Positions 36,690 through 49,380 of a DNA stretch of 64,000 nt are shown in pieces. The notes under the pieces are model-generated. The model was not told the origin of the DNA. It saw only the letters and a list, made by a program, of their open reading frames with translations, and did no database searches. Source of the stretch: Plectrocnemia conspersa (lineage: Eukaryota > Arthropoda > Insecta > Trichoptera > Polycentropodidae); contig VTFK01000279.1 of assembly GCA_009617715.1 (NCBI GenBank), positions 310,001 through 374,000 on the forward strand. The letters are read 5' to 3'. Made by a program: the position numbers and the translations under genes. Within the stretch, counting starts at the first letter, position 1. Every line of letters begins with the position of its first letter.

Positions 36690-36990
36690 AATACTATACA
36701 ATAGAACGCATTACCCCTTGTGGGATATGCGTTGGAATCACCTCAGTGAGAGGTAAATTTCTAGCGGAACTAGCAGTCCTACCGCGCTGACCCGGTGTTA
36801 ATTAGCAGTAAAGTGGCAGTCCATTGCTTAAATGGTACAGAGCTTTTAATGGATTGTAGTCACGGCCTTGTGGATAGAGCCACCAAATTTAATTTCCAAA
36901 AATTTCACCGAAATTGCGACCATTTGCAAAGCGTCCGCAGTTAAGGAGCTTAATCCGAGAGCTTTCAGCGGATTATATCGTCGGGAGCAG
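36690..36990. other. Unassigned block with several strong potential RNA stems
   Basis: GC-neutral, without an ORF. Stem 1: AACGCAT (36705-36711) with ATGCGTT (36727-36733), and inside it CCC/GGG. Stem 2: ACCTC/GAGGT near 36740-36755. Stem 3: TAATCCG (36951-36957) with CGGATTA (36969-36975). This could be a structured non-coding RNA or a tRNA-derived repeat, but no full cloverleaf is visible. Confidence 0.35.
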
Positions 36991-37189
36991 TGTTTCATAA
37001 TATTTTTTTAGATTTCATATTATCACAAACACCATTATCAAACATAATTAAACATAAATTAAAATGTAGTAAAGTAATTAAAGAACGTTTTTTTCATTCA
37101 AAATTATTTCAAAGACTAAAGTATTAAAATTTCGTTTTATTATGTTTATTCACATAAATTTGTAAACATTCATAAAATAAAAAGCATCA
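36991..37189. other. AT-rich stretch, nothing recognised
   Basis: Filler. Confidence 0.5.
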
Positions 37190-37440
37190 CGCCGTCTTGG
37201 TGGCTGGTATTTTCTCAAGAATTACAACGTCACAATAAATTACGCGACAAAAGGGTCCTGCATCGTAAACACAATTAATATAATCATATTCAACCCGCGA
37301 GTTTTCCGGAAAACCGGTCTCAAAAGAAATCCCGACCGTTCTTGGCCACTTTAAATTTTTACAATGACGCCTATATTATTTAGAGGCTTATTAATGCACC
37401 AAAGAAAAGACTTGAGGGATGCAAAAAGTCGTTAGCCCAG
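37190..37440. promoter_or_regulatory. Small GC-richer island
   Basis: Contains the perfect 14-bp palindrome GTTTTCCGGAAAAC followed by CGGTCTC (~37301-37321). No ORF. Candidate non-coding element. Confidence 0.25.
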
Positions 37441-40190
37441 TAAACAAGCAAAAATTAATAAATAATAACTTGAATACCTCATTAAAATAATTGAAATATT
37501 TTTGTGTGTGTGATTTAAGAAAATATTAACAGAAACATATTTTAATAAACATTAAAAAGTGTCTGAAATGTTTATTTTATGCGAAAGTCGCAAAACAACT
37601 TTCATTATGCGCAAAATTTATTATTTATTACAATAATAACAGCTTTAATCTGCAGACTGTAATCTTTATGTATTTAAATTTTACTTTTTATGATTATTAT
37701 ATATGTTCTCAAGTTGTATTAAATAAAAATCTAAACATAAATCATATGTTTAATTACTTTATTTATACTTAAAAGTTAAAATTGATATTTTATGCATTAA
37801 AAATAGACAGGGATAATTGAAATGTCAACTAAAATAGTTACACAGTTGTGCATTTATAATATACTACAATATGTGTATGAAGCATTGTAACTGGTTAAAT
37901 TCATATTTACGCAATTAGTGATAATGATATATAATACATAATTATAATTTTGCTCAATCATTACAGATAAGTTGTTCCTATAATTTGCTTTTCATACATG
38001 TTAATATTTGGTATTACTAATGCTGCAAAATAATTATTTTTAATGCTCGGAAGCTAATTGTATATATTATCTAAAGATTCATGATTTTAAAAAAAAAACA
38101 CTTATATAGATATATATGTTTAAAAAAAAAATTTCCTTTAGAAAAAGTAATTTATATAATAAAAATATTAAATTCATAAAAACGTGAAGTCAGTTTATTT
38201 ATTATTAATATATCAAACAAGCTTTTTACATCAAAAATACATAAAAAACCAGGAAAGTCAATTATTCAGACATATAGCGCCAAACTGAGCTTTGTATTAT
38301 TTATTTTATCAAAATCGGTAAAAAATAATAAAAAAATGACGTTATCAAACTATCTACTAATTAATAAATAGAAAAGTCATTGCCTTTTTTGTAACTATTA
38401 TGCAAATATTATATTTCTATCATTTAATGTATTATATTTTATTATATAAGAAACAAAGCGACAAAATTCATTAGAATTTGGGACTTTACTTTAATTAATA
38501 AAAATATTATTTATCGCATAAAGTATATAATACAACTAAATTTCAATGCAAAAACTTGTTAAAAATAATTTTTATCAACATTAATTTTACTTTCTCAAAA
38601 GAAGAAAATTAGTCAAGAATTTTTAAGAAATTTGGAAATATGCAATATGTAGTATATAATACACAGTATGTGTTTTATATTATAATAGTATATATTTTTG
38701 CATATAGAACATTTTATTACATATTTTATTTATTACAATTTAAGTCTACATTTATGCATATATATGAATGCAAAAAGTAGTAGTACATTTATTTAAAAAT
38801 ACAACTACATAATTATACGATTATTAAGTTGCTTACTTTTTTTATATGTCACATTTTTATTATTCTGACGAAAAATATTTTATGCATTTTAAATTAACGG
38901 TTACTTTCCATCACATGGTACTTTTCCTTGTATTTTGTAAAAATAGCAACCTCTTATCGTATGATTTATATACCATTTACATGAAACATCGACTCTTTTT
39001 TCATTTAGCCGGCGAACAAATCGTTTATTAAGATAAAGTAATATAATCATTATTAAGTCATTAATACTTTGTTTCTATACTGTTCTAATTGTTTGAGGAA
39101 GTCAAAACGAATTATTTTATAATCGTAATTCATAAAACTTATATTAACAAACAAGATTTTCAGACTATTAAGCTGTGAATTTAGCAGATTTAAAACAGAA
39201 ACATTTTAATAATGTATGTATATTATTATTTTTTACCAAAAACACATAATATGAGAACTCTTGAATAACCTTTAAATTTATTGTAAAATTGAAAAGCATC
39301 ACTGTGCATTATTTTAAAGAAATTCTCTAAAAAATATATACCAAACAAGATATTTTATCAATTTTTCCGAATTTAAAAAATCTTTTTAAAGATAATATAA
39401 TTCGTAAGTATTTAATTCTCGTATTATTAACCGGCAAAACTGGCCGTTGTTCATAAAACTTACATTTGCAAACTATATTTTTGAACTTCTTTCCATTTTT
39501 TAAATACCTGAATTAAGTGCAGCTTAGAGTTGAGCAGATTTAAAACTGTTACTCGCTGTAAATCATTTAGAAATTAATGTAAAAATTTAATTTTAAAAAA
39601 ATCAAATTTATGAAATTTCTTGGGAAATAGGAAATCATCAATATGCATTTTTGTAAACAAATTTTTAAAAGAGAAAATATTAAACACAATATTAATCATC
39701 TTTTGTATTATTTTAGAATCAATTTCAAATATATTATAGATAATGAAAATTCTCGAAAAAAAATAAATTCAATAAATTGTTGAGAGAGATTAACACTATA
39801 TTTGATCAAAAACGGATAGCTTTATAAGATTCCCATGTCGTCTGGACGAAGTACCGTTACACAAAATAGCATGCTTTATCTCTTTCTTCGTTGCGTGCGA
39901 CACCCTTCCCACTTCTATTTCTAGGGGATCAGCATCAGTTCTAGATTGTTAAATGAATAAATTTAATTAACCTACAATACCACTAACTTTATTCCATAAT
40001 TTTGCTACTTATGTATCTGATTTTTTTTCATTTTGCGCAGAATTTTAAAGATTTTTTAAATAAATATAATTATTATAGACATTATTAAATATGTTCCTAC
40101 TATTGTTGTTTCCAAAAGCAATAAAATATTTGTATTTATTATAAGAAAAGAGCATTATTATATAATAAAAATAAAATAGTCAATATTTCT
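37441..40190. other. Long AT-rich stretch, nothing recognised
   Basis: About 2.7 kb of almost pure A/T filler with a small less AT-rich part near 39830-39930. Confidence 0.6.
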
Positions 40191-40320
40191 TTAGAAGCGC
40201 AGGGTAACACCCCCACGGTGTATGGCTGAGAGGTAAATAGTAGTGGATTCTAATTAGAATGTAACGGTAAACCGTCGAGCTCGATAAGGAATCTTATGAT
40301 GCAAACGGATATCTATAGAG
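40191..40320. other. Small unassigned block with palindromes
   Basis: Includes the perfect 14-bp palindrome ATTCTAATTAGAAT (~40248-40261) and ACGGTAAACCGT (~40264-40275). It shares only GAGAGGTAAAT with the 36.7-kb block. Function unknown. Confidence 0.3.
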
Positions 40321-40689
40321 ATAATTAATCTTTACAGATTAGTCGCATTACTACAATACCAGGAAAGTATATTAACTCGTCTTTAAATGAATATATTTAT
40401 AATGAATAAAATATAAAAAGGCAAAAAATTAAAATTAAAACTCAAGAAAATTCCACTCGTAGTTTATATTTACAACATGCTTTTAAATGACAATACTCTA
40501 TAAACGTTCAAAGATAAAAAATAACTAATGAATGTTTGAACATGTTTGATGTACATACAAGAACATGTTAATATATTATCTTTATGTATTTTCAAATTAA
40601 AAAAAAATGCTAATTATTTAATCCGCCATAAAAACATTACACTCAATTCACAACAAACGCCGATTTAATCTAAAGATATATATGTATAT
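40321..40689. other. AT-rich stretch, nothing recognised
   Basis: Filler. Confidence 0.55.
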
Positions 40690-41250
40690 ACTGCTCAGAA
40701 AAGAGGCAAAAATTAATCTATTCGCAAAACACGCGTAAGCGTATGTAAACAAGGCGCCCGGAGATATTCATTATTTCGACGTTCATCCGTGTTTGTGTAT
40801 AATTTCACTCGCCGGAAAAAATGTATTCGGCCCTTATTTCACATGGTTTACGATTTGAAGGAAGCAGCGATACACGCATACAAAAGCATAAGCCTACACG
40901 CGTGTTACAACTTGTTACGGTTGAAAAACAACATGGAATCACATTTTTATTGCGGCGTCTCAACCCCCCTTCTTTGAAAAATTCAAGCGAGGGCCGAAAA
41001 CAACAGGTGTGGATAATAATATTAGTAATGACAAACGCGGGTGGGTTCAACCGGTACTGGCGTAGCAGGGCTTGGCCGGACGGGGGGTGGCTAAAATTCG
41101 CCCACTCCAGGGGTAGATGATTACGCAGACCACATTATCCGGCGTTAATCCCTCAAAACGGCATTGTCAGTTAATGCAAAACGTATCTCGGGGGATGACC
41201 CGCCGCCTGAAATGTCGTGCCGTTAAAATTACTATTGCTTATTCGACGCC
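40690..41250. promoter_or_regulatory. GC-richer island, candidate conserved non-coding element
   Basis: A compositional island. Three overlapping open frames on both strands (40789-41120) are all without domains, which points to low stop density in GC-richer DNA and not to genes. Confidence 0.3.
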
Positions 41251-41489
41251 CGAATTGTGCGCAGTTAAACGCGAAAGTGGTTAGTGTTATAAACTGTATT
41301 AATATAAAGTTTCGAGTGAACAACAATACATTTGTATGTATTATTTATCTCGATTTATTGATTACATACATCGATGAGGAATATACGATACTACATTTCA
41401 GTACTTATGAGTCAAGATCTAATTCGACGAGGAAACGACTAAAACTCCATACGTTAGTTATATTAAATAATAGCAAATGAACAATTAAG
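41251..41489. other. AT-rich stretch, nothing recognised
   Basis: Filler. Confidence 0.45.
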
Positions 41490-41930
41490 ATTTAGAATCG
41501 ATTTAGCAAAGCGCCTCCAGCGCGCCATTTTATTATATTACACATCAATTTAAAGTTTATACGGGCAAACTTGGCGGCGTTTTCGGTCGTACATATCCGG
41601 ACGAGAGGCCATTCCGGGCGGAGGCAGTAAGCTCGACCCGACCGCGGTATCGCTTGCTCTCTACGAACAAATCCGCACGAAACTTGGTGCGGGTCGCCGG
41701 CCGCAAAACCGGACCGAAACAAGTCGACCGATACCGCCGAATTAGATTTAAACTTACGCCCGCCGATTATGTAGATTAACCGACCGCTTGCGGTCCCGGA
41801 CGGTATCAGCGGGCCTCGAAGTTTCGACCAGGGCCGCAACGGAGATGGATCTCTCCACGGGCGGGCGTACGACTGTTAATTAACGACGGTTTGTGGCTGC
41901 TCGAGCAATGCCGGAAGAAGACAGAATCTT
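41490..41930. promoter_or_regulatory. GC-rich island, candidate conserved non-coding element
   Basis: A strong CpG-rich island. A 115-codon minus-strand open frame (41492-41839) has no recognisable domain or splice structure and is probably compositional. Confidence 0.3.
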
Positions 41931-42279
41931 TGACAATGTGTGGCCTATATAACATAGTCAATAACGCGAATCACTTAAATATGCACCGTCGCACACCACA
42001 GCACAAGTGATTTTTTTAAATTTTTGAATCGTACTTTCACTATTTTTTTATACTAATAATAATTTTATACATATTATTTTAAAGTTGAAGCTAAAATCAA
42101 AAATATAATTTTGTTTAATTTTTGAACCATTACTTCAAAATATGAATATAATGTATATAAATCTATTTATTTACCTTTAGATTTCATACCAATATCGGAA
42201 GTTTATTATAGATAGAAACTCACCTGAAAAAAAAAAAAAATATATAATTAGTACAATATGCAAAATATTTTAATTATAA
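41931..42279. other. AT-rich stretch, nothing recognised
   Basis: Filler ending in a poly-A run near 42227-42240. Confidence 0.5.
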
Positions 42280-42320
42280 CTAGCTGTCGGTACCTCACTG
42301 TCGTGAGGTACCGCAGCTAG
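42280..42320. repeat. GC-rich foldback, 17-bp arms with one bulge
   Basis: CTAGCTG(T)CGGTACCTCA (42280-42297) pairs with TGAGGTACCGCAGCTAG (42304-42320) around CTGTCG. The following AT-rich tract with TTCCGGTTATAATTAAAGCT (~42383) has the look of a dispersed-repeat end, possibly a transposon terminus; no partner copy lies in the window. Confidence 0.7.
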
Positions 42321-42907
42321 ACGGCGGATGCGGGTGCCGTACGCTAAACTTTTTTATTTTTGTTTCGTCGTTCTTTTTATTTTTCCGGTTATAATTAAAG
42401 CTTGAATTTTATAATATAATAAAAAATGCAAATCATATTTAATTATAGAAATTTTAAGTATGAAGCTTCGTAGTATAATACATATTATTTGATTTTTAAT
42501 ATTTTAAGAATCGCTAATTGGAAAATTTATTATTTATCAATTTATAATACATTTGCAAACGCAATTTATACTTAACCTAATTAACTAATACATGTGTTAT
42601 AACTATATTACTTGGCCAGACGTAAACACGATAAACGTTAATAACTGAAGATGGCTGAAGTGTATTAGAGAATTGCATTATATTTCCTTTGGGATGCACG
42701 TTCGTGTCTTATCAGCTTTAAGCTCAAGTAAGCTTTATAATTTTACAGCAGTCTTAAGTTGAACCTAAGTATCTAGCCAATTACGAATTAAATAATGTCT
42801 TTCAACATATATAATACTATATACATATCATATGTTTAGTACATTAAAAAAACATTGAAAACATTTGTGTATGTACTGATTATAACTAATATAAAAGGCA
42901 TGCATAG
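42321..42907. other. AT-rich stretch, nothing firm
   Basis: The first ~150 bp may belong to the element whose end is the foldback; the rest is filler. Confidence 0.4.
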
Positions 42908-43330
42908 CTATACATTGAATCTACATATGCTTGAATGAGATAAGCTCAATTTAAACACCATAATTGTATCAATAGCATTGTACGATATAAGAGAATCGTC
43001 TTCTTCATCTCTTTCCTGTTCTCTCTGGCATAGACTGTTTTTAATTATCAAAACAAGATAGTCTCCTTGCTGCCGCTTCCAAGTCATTATCTCGGAGAGT
43101 CGTCTGCGCGATTTTAAAATTCCCACGAGGGTCCACTTGAACATTACGAGTCGCTTCCACTTGCAATATTGTACCGCTAATGCGAACGGCTCATCTGTCC
43201 CTATCCTGGGTGGGTAGCCCTCCTCCTCCGCTTCTTGTACACGGGTCGCCTCTTTATTACCAACACTTAATCCCGTACTCCCGTTCGACCATTTATCCAA
43301 TTACGGTAATACGTTTCCTTAATGAAAGAT
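42908..43330 (-). other. 130-codon open frame over a GC-richer island; unknown
   Basis: The minus-strand frame begins MDKWSNGSTGLSVGNKEATR and is rich in charged residues (QEREQERDEED-like stretch). I recognise no family, transmembrane segment or signal peptide. It sits in a compositional island like others in the window. It could be a chance frame, a decayed element, or an unrecognised exon; no supporting splice sites were judged convincing. Confidence 0.2.
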
Positions 43331-44089
43331 AGAATTCAACGGAGCCTTTGACTGTGCAACGTGTACCAGATTGACAACGCTACAAACAGTAGGGAATTTG
43401 CATCAATCAATGTGGGAATTAACTAGTAGTAATACCAAATCAATAGGATTATATGAACATCTGGTTTGTTAATGATATTCAAATATATATTATAGAAACT
43501 ATAAATTTATCATTATTAGTAATGTATGATTAAAAAAGTAATGTTTATTAATTATTTTACTAAAATAGACGAAATAAATAACCAATATGATGATAGTTTG
43601 TCGTATTATTAAAATTATTTTTTCTTAAATTATGTGATGGTTCTAATTTTATTTAATATATCAATAAAAAGTTTCTATTAAATATACAAAAATATATGGA
43701 TTGATTTAGTTTGTTACATATAATTTTGATATGAAACATATAGAGTGTAAATATTAGTAAACGGATGTTTTAAATTATTTTAAAATAATTTTTAATACCG
43801 TTTAAAAATAAATTGTATGTATCCTCTTTAGTAGGCAACAGGTGTACATATAAATAATTTATTACCTTCTATTTATATATTCAGTATCAATCAGTTGAAT
43901 AAATAATAAATGTAAGTATCATATTCATAGCAGTAAATAGAAATAAATAAATTATACATATTTAATTCAGATGAGTTGAAATAAATATATTTTATAGAAG
44001 AGCGTATGAATATATATTTTCTACTTTTACATTTTAAAAGCTTGTTTTGATTTAATTATAGTTTTTTGTATAACTAAGGGTTTAAATAA
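43331..44089. other. AT-rich stretch, nothing recognised
   Basis: Filler. Confidence 0.6.
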
Positions 44090-44420
44090 GATGTAGCGGA
44101 AACTGGGTCGAAATTATTGCCTTAGAAAAGTGGCAAAATTGCCAGGCCAGGATCTCGGGGCTCGGCTTCGCGGTGTTTACACAAGATAAAACCATTTTTA
44201 GCGCTTACTTTACGGCGCTAAACTTATCCCACAAATCTGGACACATTATGGGCCGCATTAGCGAGCCAGAGCTTAAGCCGCGTAATCAAAATCGCATTAA
44301 CACCGACCTAATCATACGGAGCAGAGATACGGTTCAATTTTACTGTGTGAAAGATCGTTTAAACTTATGCTTCGTACGAGTAAGAAATGGTTATATTGTG
44401 AATCGAATGCAAAGATAGAC
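44090..44420. promoter_or_regulatory. GC-richer island, candidate non-coding element
   Basis: A compositional island around GCCAGGATCTCGGGGCTCGG (~44146); the 81-codon open frame over it shows no domain. Confidence 0.25.
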
Positions 44421-45009
44421 CTTGACCTAGTCAAAGATAATTTCTATCGGAATTTATCTTGATATGTTTCTGAAGCGGTAAACTTTTTAACCATTTATTG
44501 GTCGTAAATGTGTGGTAAAATTATTTATAAATATTATTATTTCTTGTGGTTTATAAAAACAGCTCATCTAAAATAGTCAGATTTATAAATATAAATTTGT
44601 AATTTTTTTGAGAGGTAAATATCTATTTTTAGATACAAGAATGACTAATTTCCATCTAGTCTGAAAACTAGAATGTCATTTTGTTAATTTATAAATATGT
44701 TCTAGAAAAAACTTTGAAACTAAGCATAATCTGTTTATTGGAAAACATATTTCTTAATGTTAAATGGACAGCAATATTAATTTTTAACGCCACATATATA
44801 AAAAAAACTACCTTAATGTTATATAAAGACAGATTATTTGTATTAAATTCACTAGCTAGTGTATCAAAATACATAAGAAGATACACAATTAATTTTTATT
44901 ATTAATTTATATGTTCTTAGTATTAAAATTTATAACCAAACTGTTGAATCTTTAAGAAGTATTTTTTTATTAACTCTATTTAAACGTTTGACAATAGCAC
45001 AATTGAAAA
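44421..45009. other. AT-rich stretch, nothing recognised
   Basis: Filler; complementary open frames at 44681-44905 are AT-rich and without domains. Confidence 0.5.
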
Positions 45010-45650
45010 AAATATGTGATTCCCTGTCATCATCGACGTCAATTTATTTTTTCTATCAATCATCAAACCGTGGTTCGACACCATAGATTCCCAAAGCGTG
45101 GCGCACTTTCTTCATACAAAAATAAAAAAAAATACCGACGTCGCCGTTACACACGACGCAATTTATCAACGGCATTATTCGATTACTCGTTCGTGAGCAG
45201 ACAAAATCGTCGTCGTACGTCTCCAGCGTACCATTTGCCGCCATTACCGTCACACGATCAGATTCTGAATGGATTCTGAGGGCGCGTTAACAGATTTCGC
45301 GAAAAAATTCGCCGCATTTGCATGCAAATAGCGTTTCAATATGGGACGCGCACACACTCACAAACTCAAAAACACACATAGGTATAGGTATGAAAACAGT
45401 TTCGTGACGACTCACTTATTCACAACTTCATAAATATTAAATGTTTCATTCCAATATGGCGAAGTTGGCGGCGTTATCCCCCCAGGTGCTGGGCCGGCGT
45501 AGGTATAGCACCTACGACCTCGTAAAGTGATCTTTTCCGCTTTGACTAAGTTTAACTTAAATTGCCGCAATGGCTTAAGCGAAGTCTTTATTTTTTTAGC
45601 AACGAAGAAGCACTTTTCCACTTCGTTTGCGGCGAGAAACTATGTTTATA
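45010..45650. promoter_or_regulatory. GC-richer island, candidate conserved non-coding element
   Basis: A compositional island with CGTCGCCGTTACACACGACG (~45139) and GGCGGCGTTATCCCCCCAGG (~45466). Open frames on both strands lack domains. Confidence 0.3.
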
Positions 45651-47689
45651 TGGGGTTATTTAAAATTAGTTTTGCTGATAAGTTTCAGTTTATATTCAAG
45701 TAAAGTCAATATTATTCGTCTCGTGGTATGTTGAGGACATTTTTTAAATTATACATATTTCTATTACGAAGTTTTTCAATTATAAAAATAAGACAAACTT
45801 GATTGCAAAATTATGTGAAACAAAATTGACAAAAAAAGCAATTCGTAAGACATATAAAACACAACTCTCTGAAGGTTACAAAAATGATATGCTTTAATTA
45901 ATGATAAATTAAAAAAAAATTAAAAGTGGTAAGCCGTTATTAAATGTAGTGTATAATTAGGGATTGCAATACCGATAATACCGGTATTGTGAAAAAAATT
46001 GACCTTCGGTAAATATTTATAATTTTAGAAATTACATTTTTTTTTTCAAATCGATATTTTTGTATGATATGCGCGACGTATCAACATAAAAGGAATACAC
46101 TTGATTTATCTCAGGCAAGTCTAACGGTACCTAGCAGTTTCCTGTAATCCTGCCTACCCCTTTTTATGATAGGGAAAATAAAAGCAGGTATTGCATACAC
46201 GAAATTCTTTCTACTACTTATACATTTTTATGTCCATTAAGCACATATTTTCACCCAGATATACGTCTACGGAATATGTTTCATTAAACAATAGGTGTTA
46301 AATATTAGCTTTAAGTAAGTCTCAATAACTAAATTTAAATAAGAAACATATTTAAAAAATTCCCGTTAAATGTGTTTTTTTTTTAAAAGATAACTTTTTC
46401 ATTGAAAAATAATGCAATATTATTTTTTCTGTTACTAATTAAAAATATATTGTACTAAGCGATATAATTAAATGTGTTGACGGAAGTTTTTTTTTATTTT
46501 TTTTAAGCAAATAAATAAAAAGAAAATAATCTAATTTTTTATTGTTGTAGAAACTGAATATTGTTGCTTTTTATTACTCCACATCATTGAGAGTATTTTT
46601 TTTAAAACACATATATTATATCAAAATTTAATTCAAAAGTGTAAACCACTTAAAAATAATCACATATATTACGCCAAATTGTCTAGGACTTAAATGGTTA
46701 TGGAATATTTACGTATTTTTTATTCTATACTATTTTCTATAATATAAATAAATATATACACGACTGATGTTTCGAAAAAAAATAATTGCGTTATTCTTAG
46801 ATAAAAATAAAATGTGCAATAATTAAAATAAAATATTATAAATATATTACATAAATATTACACTCATCAAGCATATTAATCTGATTTTTAAAAAATATGT
46901 AGCAGTTTGAACAAACTGATTAAAAAAAAAAATATATTTAAAAAAATTAAAGGCGTAAAAAATCAATTATAAAGTTATAAAACAACAATACAAAGTAGCA
47001 AGACTATTTATTGATATTTTGAAAGAACTTTACAATTTAAATCAGTGTGAAGTTAAATTTTGATTACACTTCTGCAAGACTAATACATTCAATTACAAGA
47101 CTAAAAAACTTTTACAAATATAAATTACCAAAAAAATTCAATATTAACTTATATAAAAAATATGAGTAATTTCTGGAAATTCTGCAACAATAAAGTTTAT
47201 TGCTTTATTTGTCGGTATTGTTGTTTTGACTATTACTGTTATGAATATAACAATAAAGAGCACAATTACGCTATAGATAAATCAGCAGTACATTAAAGAA
47301 AAAAAATGAGTTGTTTTTAGTTTATAGTGATCATAAAAAATTGCTAAATTAAAAAATATTTCATTATATATATGAAAAAATAATTCGACAAATATTCGAA
47401 GAACGAATAGTTAAAAAAAATATTCTCATTGGAGTCTTTTGTATTTATATGTAATTTAAGTAACGATTACGATTAGAACATTATATAAAAGCAAGAATTT
47501 TGCTAATATATAGCATTAATGTTTTTGGGAACTTAGAATTACTAAAATAAAATTGGATCAACGTGTATTTATATTTTTTACCATAATAACTCTAAACTGT
47601 CGCGCACGCTTTTATTTTTAATTAATTTAAAAATAAATAAACCTAGAACAACATTAAAATAATGTTACAAAAATATATAAGCCAGCATA
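45651..47689. other. Long AT-rich stretch, one possible transposon end
   Basis: Filler. Near 45958, TAGGGATTGCAATACCGATA followed by ATACCGGTATTG resembles a hAT-type terminus in style, but no matching inverted end was found. Confidence 0.4.
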
Positions 47690-48440
47690 AAGCAATCGAG
47701 ATTAGATGTGCGGATAAAACGGGAAAATCGTGTTCTTCCGCCATATTGTTTGCAGGTCAGATATTTATCTGGAGCTAATTTTATTTCAAAGTTTAACCTA
47801 CGCCGTTTTTAGCATCGCTCAAATGCAAACATCGCGATGGCGTGGCGATAGCTATTATAAATAGGATTGAAAATTACCATTATAAAGATTATTATTAAGC
47901 ATGTCACATGGTTAAAAATTAGTAGTCTGTTGATGTTTCATCAGACGGAATGCGCCCTAGCCTTTTGGTTTTACGTATTGAATTTTAATAAGCGGCCATC
48001 GGAAAATTGTGTTGAACGCAATGAGCTTTTCCATTGAAAAGACGACAATATAAACCAAGGCTTGTAATTTTATAAATTTATATACGGAAACCAGATATGC
48101 AGAATAAATGTATCTAAGAATATGCCGTTTGGTCGTAAACGTAAGCGACCGCGGCTACGGCGTAGACGATTAATGCTACGCTGCGAACGATTCACTTCAC
48201 ATTTTCCACTTTACGCGGAATAAATGATCCGAGCATTGCCCAGAAGATAATATTTTTATTAATGTCTGGTTGTATTTTTTTAAATGATATTCGTAGAGCT
48301 ACTCACAAATGTAAAGTAGCGTATTGTATGACCGAAAATGCGCCGCAAACAGTCGCATTATGTTACGTACATTTGCATAAGGCATTTTGCGGCCAAGCAC
48401 TCAAATATCCGAATTAAATATTCATGGTTACTGTTTTTTG
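47690..48440. promoter_or_regulatory. Pair of GC-richer islands, candidate non-coding elements
   Basis: Islands at about 47690-48060 and 48120-48430, the second with GCGACCGCGGCTACGGCGTA (~48145) and ATTTGCATAAGGCATTTTGC (~48369, an octamer-like ATTTGCAT). No ORF. Confidence 0.3.
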
Positions 48441-48729
48441 CTTGTGTCTGATTCAATTTATTACTATAACTTTAGATAAATACTGAAAATTTAGTTCCTC
48501 TAATATTTATTTATTTTCAATGTTATAGAAACATTTTATAAATGTTTAAAACCGCGTTTTAAGTGAATGATATCTAAAAAATAAAAGCTAGATTTTTTCG
48601 ATTAGGAGAGTCATTAAAGATAAGCTTACACTTATCCTATGTTTATTTATTAAAAAATAATAATTAAATTTGTCACAATGTTTAAACTAAACTTGTAGAT
48701 GTATGTATGTATAATAGTAATTTCGATTT
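48441..48729. other. AT-rich stretch, nothing recognised
   Basis: Filler. Confidence 0.5.
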
Positions 48730-49380
48730 AGGTCTTCCGCCATGAGCCCGAATTACTCTTTCACAGAATAGGCACATCAATATATGAATTGTGCATCAGT
48801 AATCTTTGCAGAAGTTCAATTTCGAAAAATGTAATTATTCCATATGCGATACGTCGCATTGTACGCGCAGAATATTTTACCCGTTCGATTCGTGGAGGAG
48901 CTGCCATTTCGCACGTATGCATCGCATCTATGCATAATCTTATTAAATCCCGGAAAGCCCCCGGGAGCCGAGAGCCAATCCCGCATATTTGCCTCGTGCA
49001 ATACGTCCGCCAGATATGGAAATCATTTTTAGATTTCACGAGCGAACGCGTCCTCGACGTCCTCGAGCGTGCACAGCCTGACTTTCAGGAATTCTTACAA
49101 TATCTTTCGCTCCTGCGATATCTTTCGCCGGGAACGACTCCCACACGAGTCGTTTGCTCGCATCCGAACGCTACGGGATTCAATAGGGGCGAATATCTAT
49201 AATACAAACCGATACTGGCTAATCCGGACGCTTGTTTAATCCCGTTACCGAAGTTCGACACGGCCACTTTTGAATCTCGGTGGCCGATATCGAAACGCTT
49301 TCGAATTGGTTCTCGCTCTAGGTTAGTCTTCGATATTCGCCACTTTGCCAAGTTGTTGAAATTTAACGCGATTAATTTAG
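48730..49380. promoter_or_regulatory. GC-rich island with 137-codon open frame; probably non-coding
   Basis: Large compositional island. The plus-strand frame at 48789-49202 (begins MCISNLCRSS) overlaps several minus-strand frames, and none resembles a known protein. Multiple long frames on both strands over one island suggest base composition, not coding. Candidate conserved non-coding element. Confidence 0.25.

Noticed and set aside
36690..36800. tRNA or 5S-like gene on the minus strand
   Set aside because: Some A-box/B-box-like wording, but the arms cannot be folded into a cloverleaf; kept only as an unassigned structured block.
41492..41839. 115-codon minus-strand protein
   Set aside because: No recognised domain or splice context; sits in a CpG-rich island of the kind seen elsewhere without genes.
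45958..46010. hAT terminus (TAGGGATTGCAATACCG...)
   Set aside because: No matching inverted end or flanking duplication was found within the next few kilobases; style resemblance alone is too weak.
48789..49202. 137-codon plus-strand protein
   Set aside because: Several equally long frames overlap it on the opposite strand, no homology was recognised, and the island composition explains the lack of stops.
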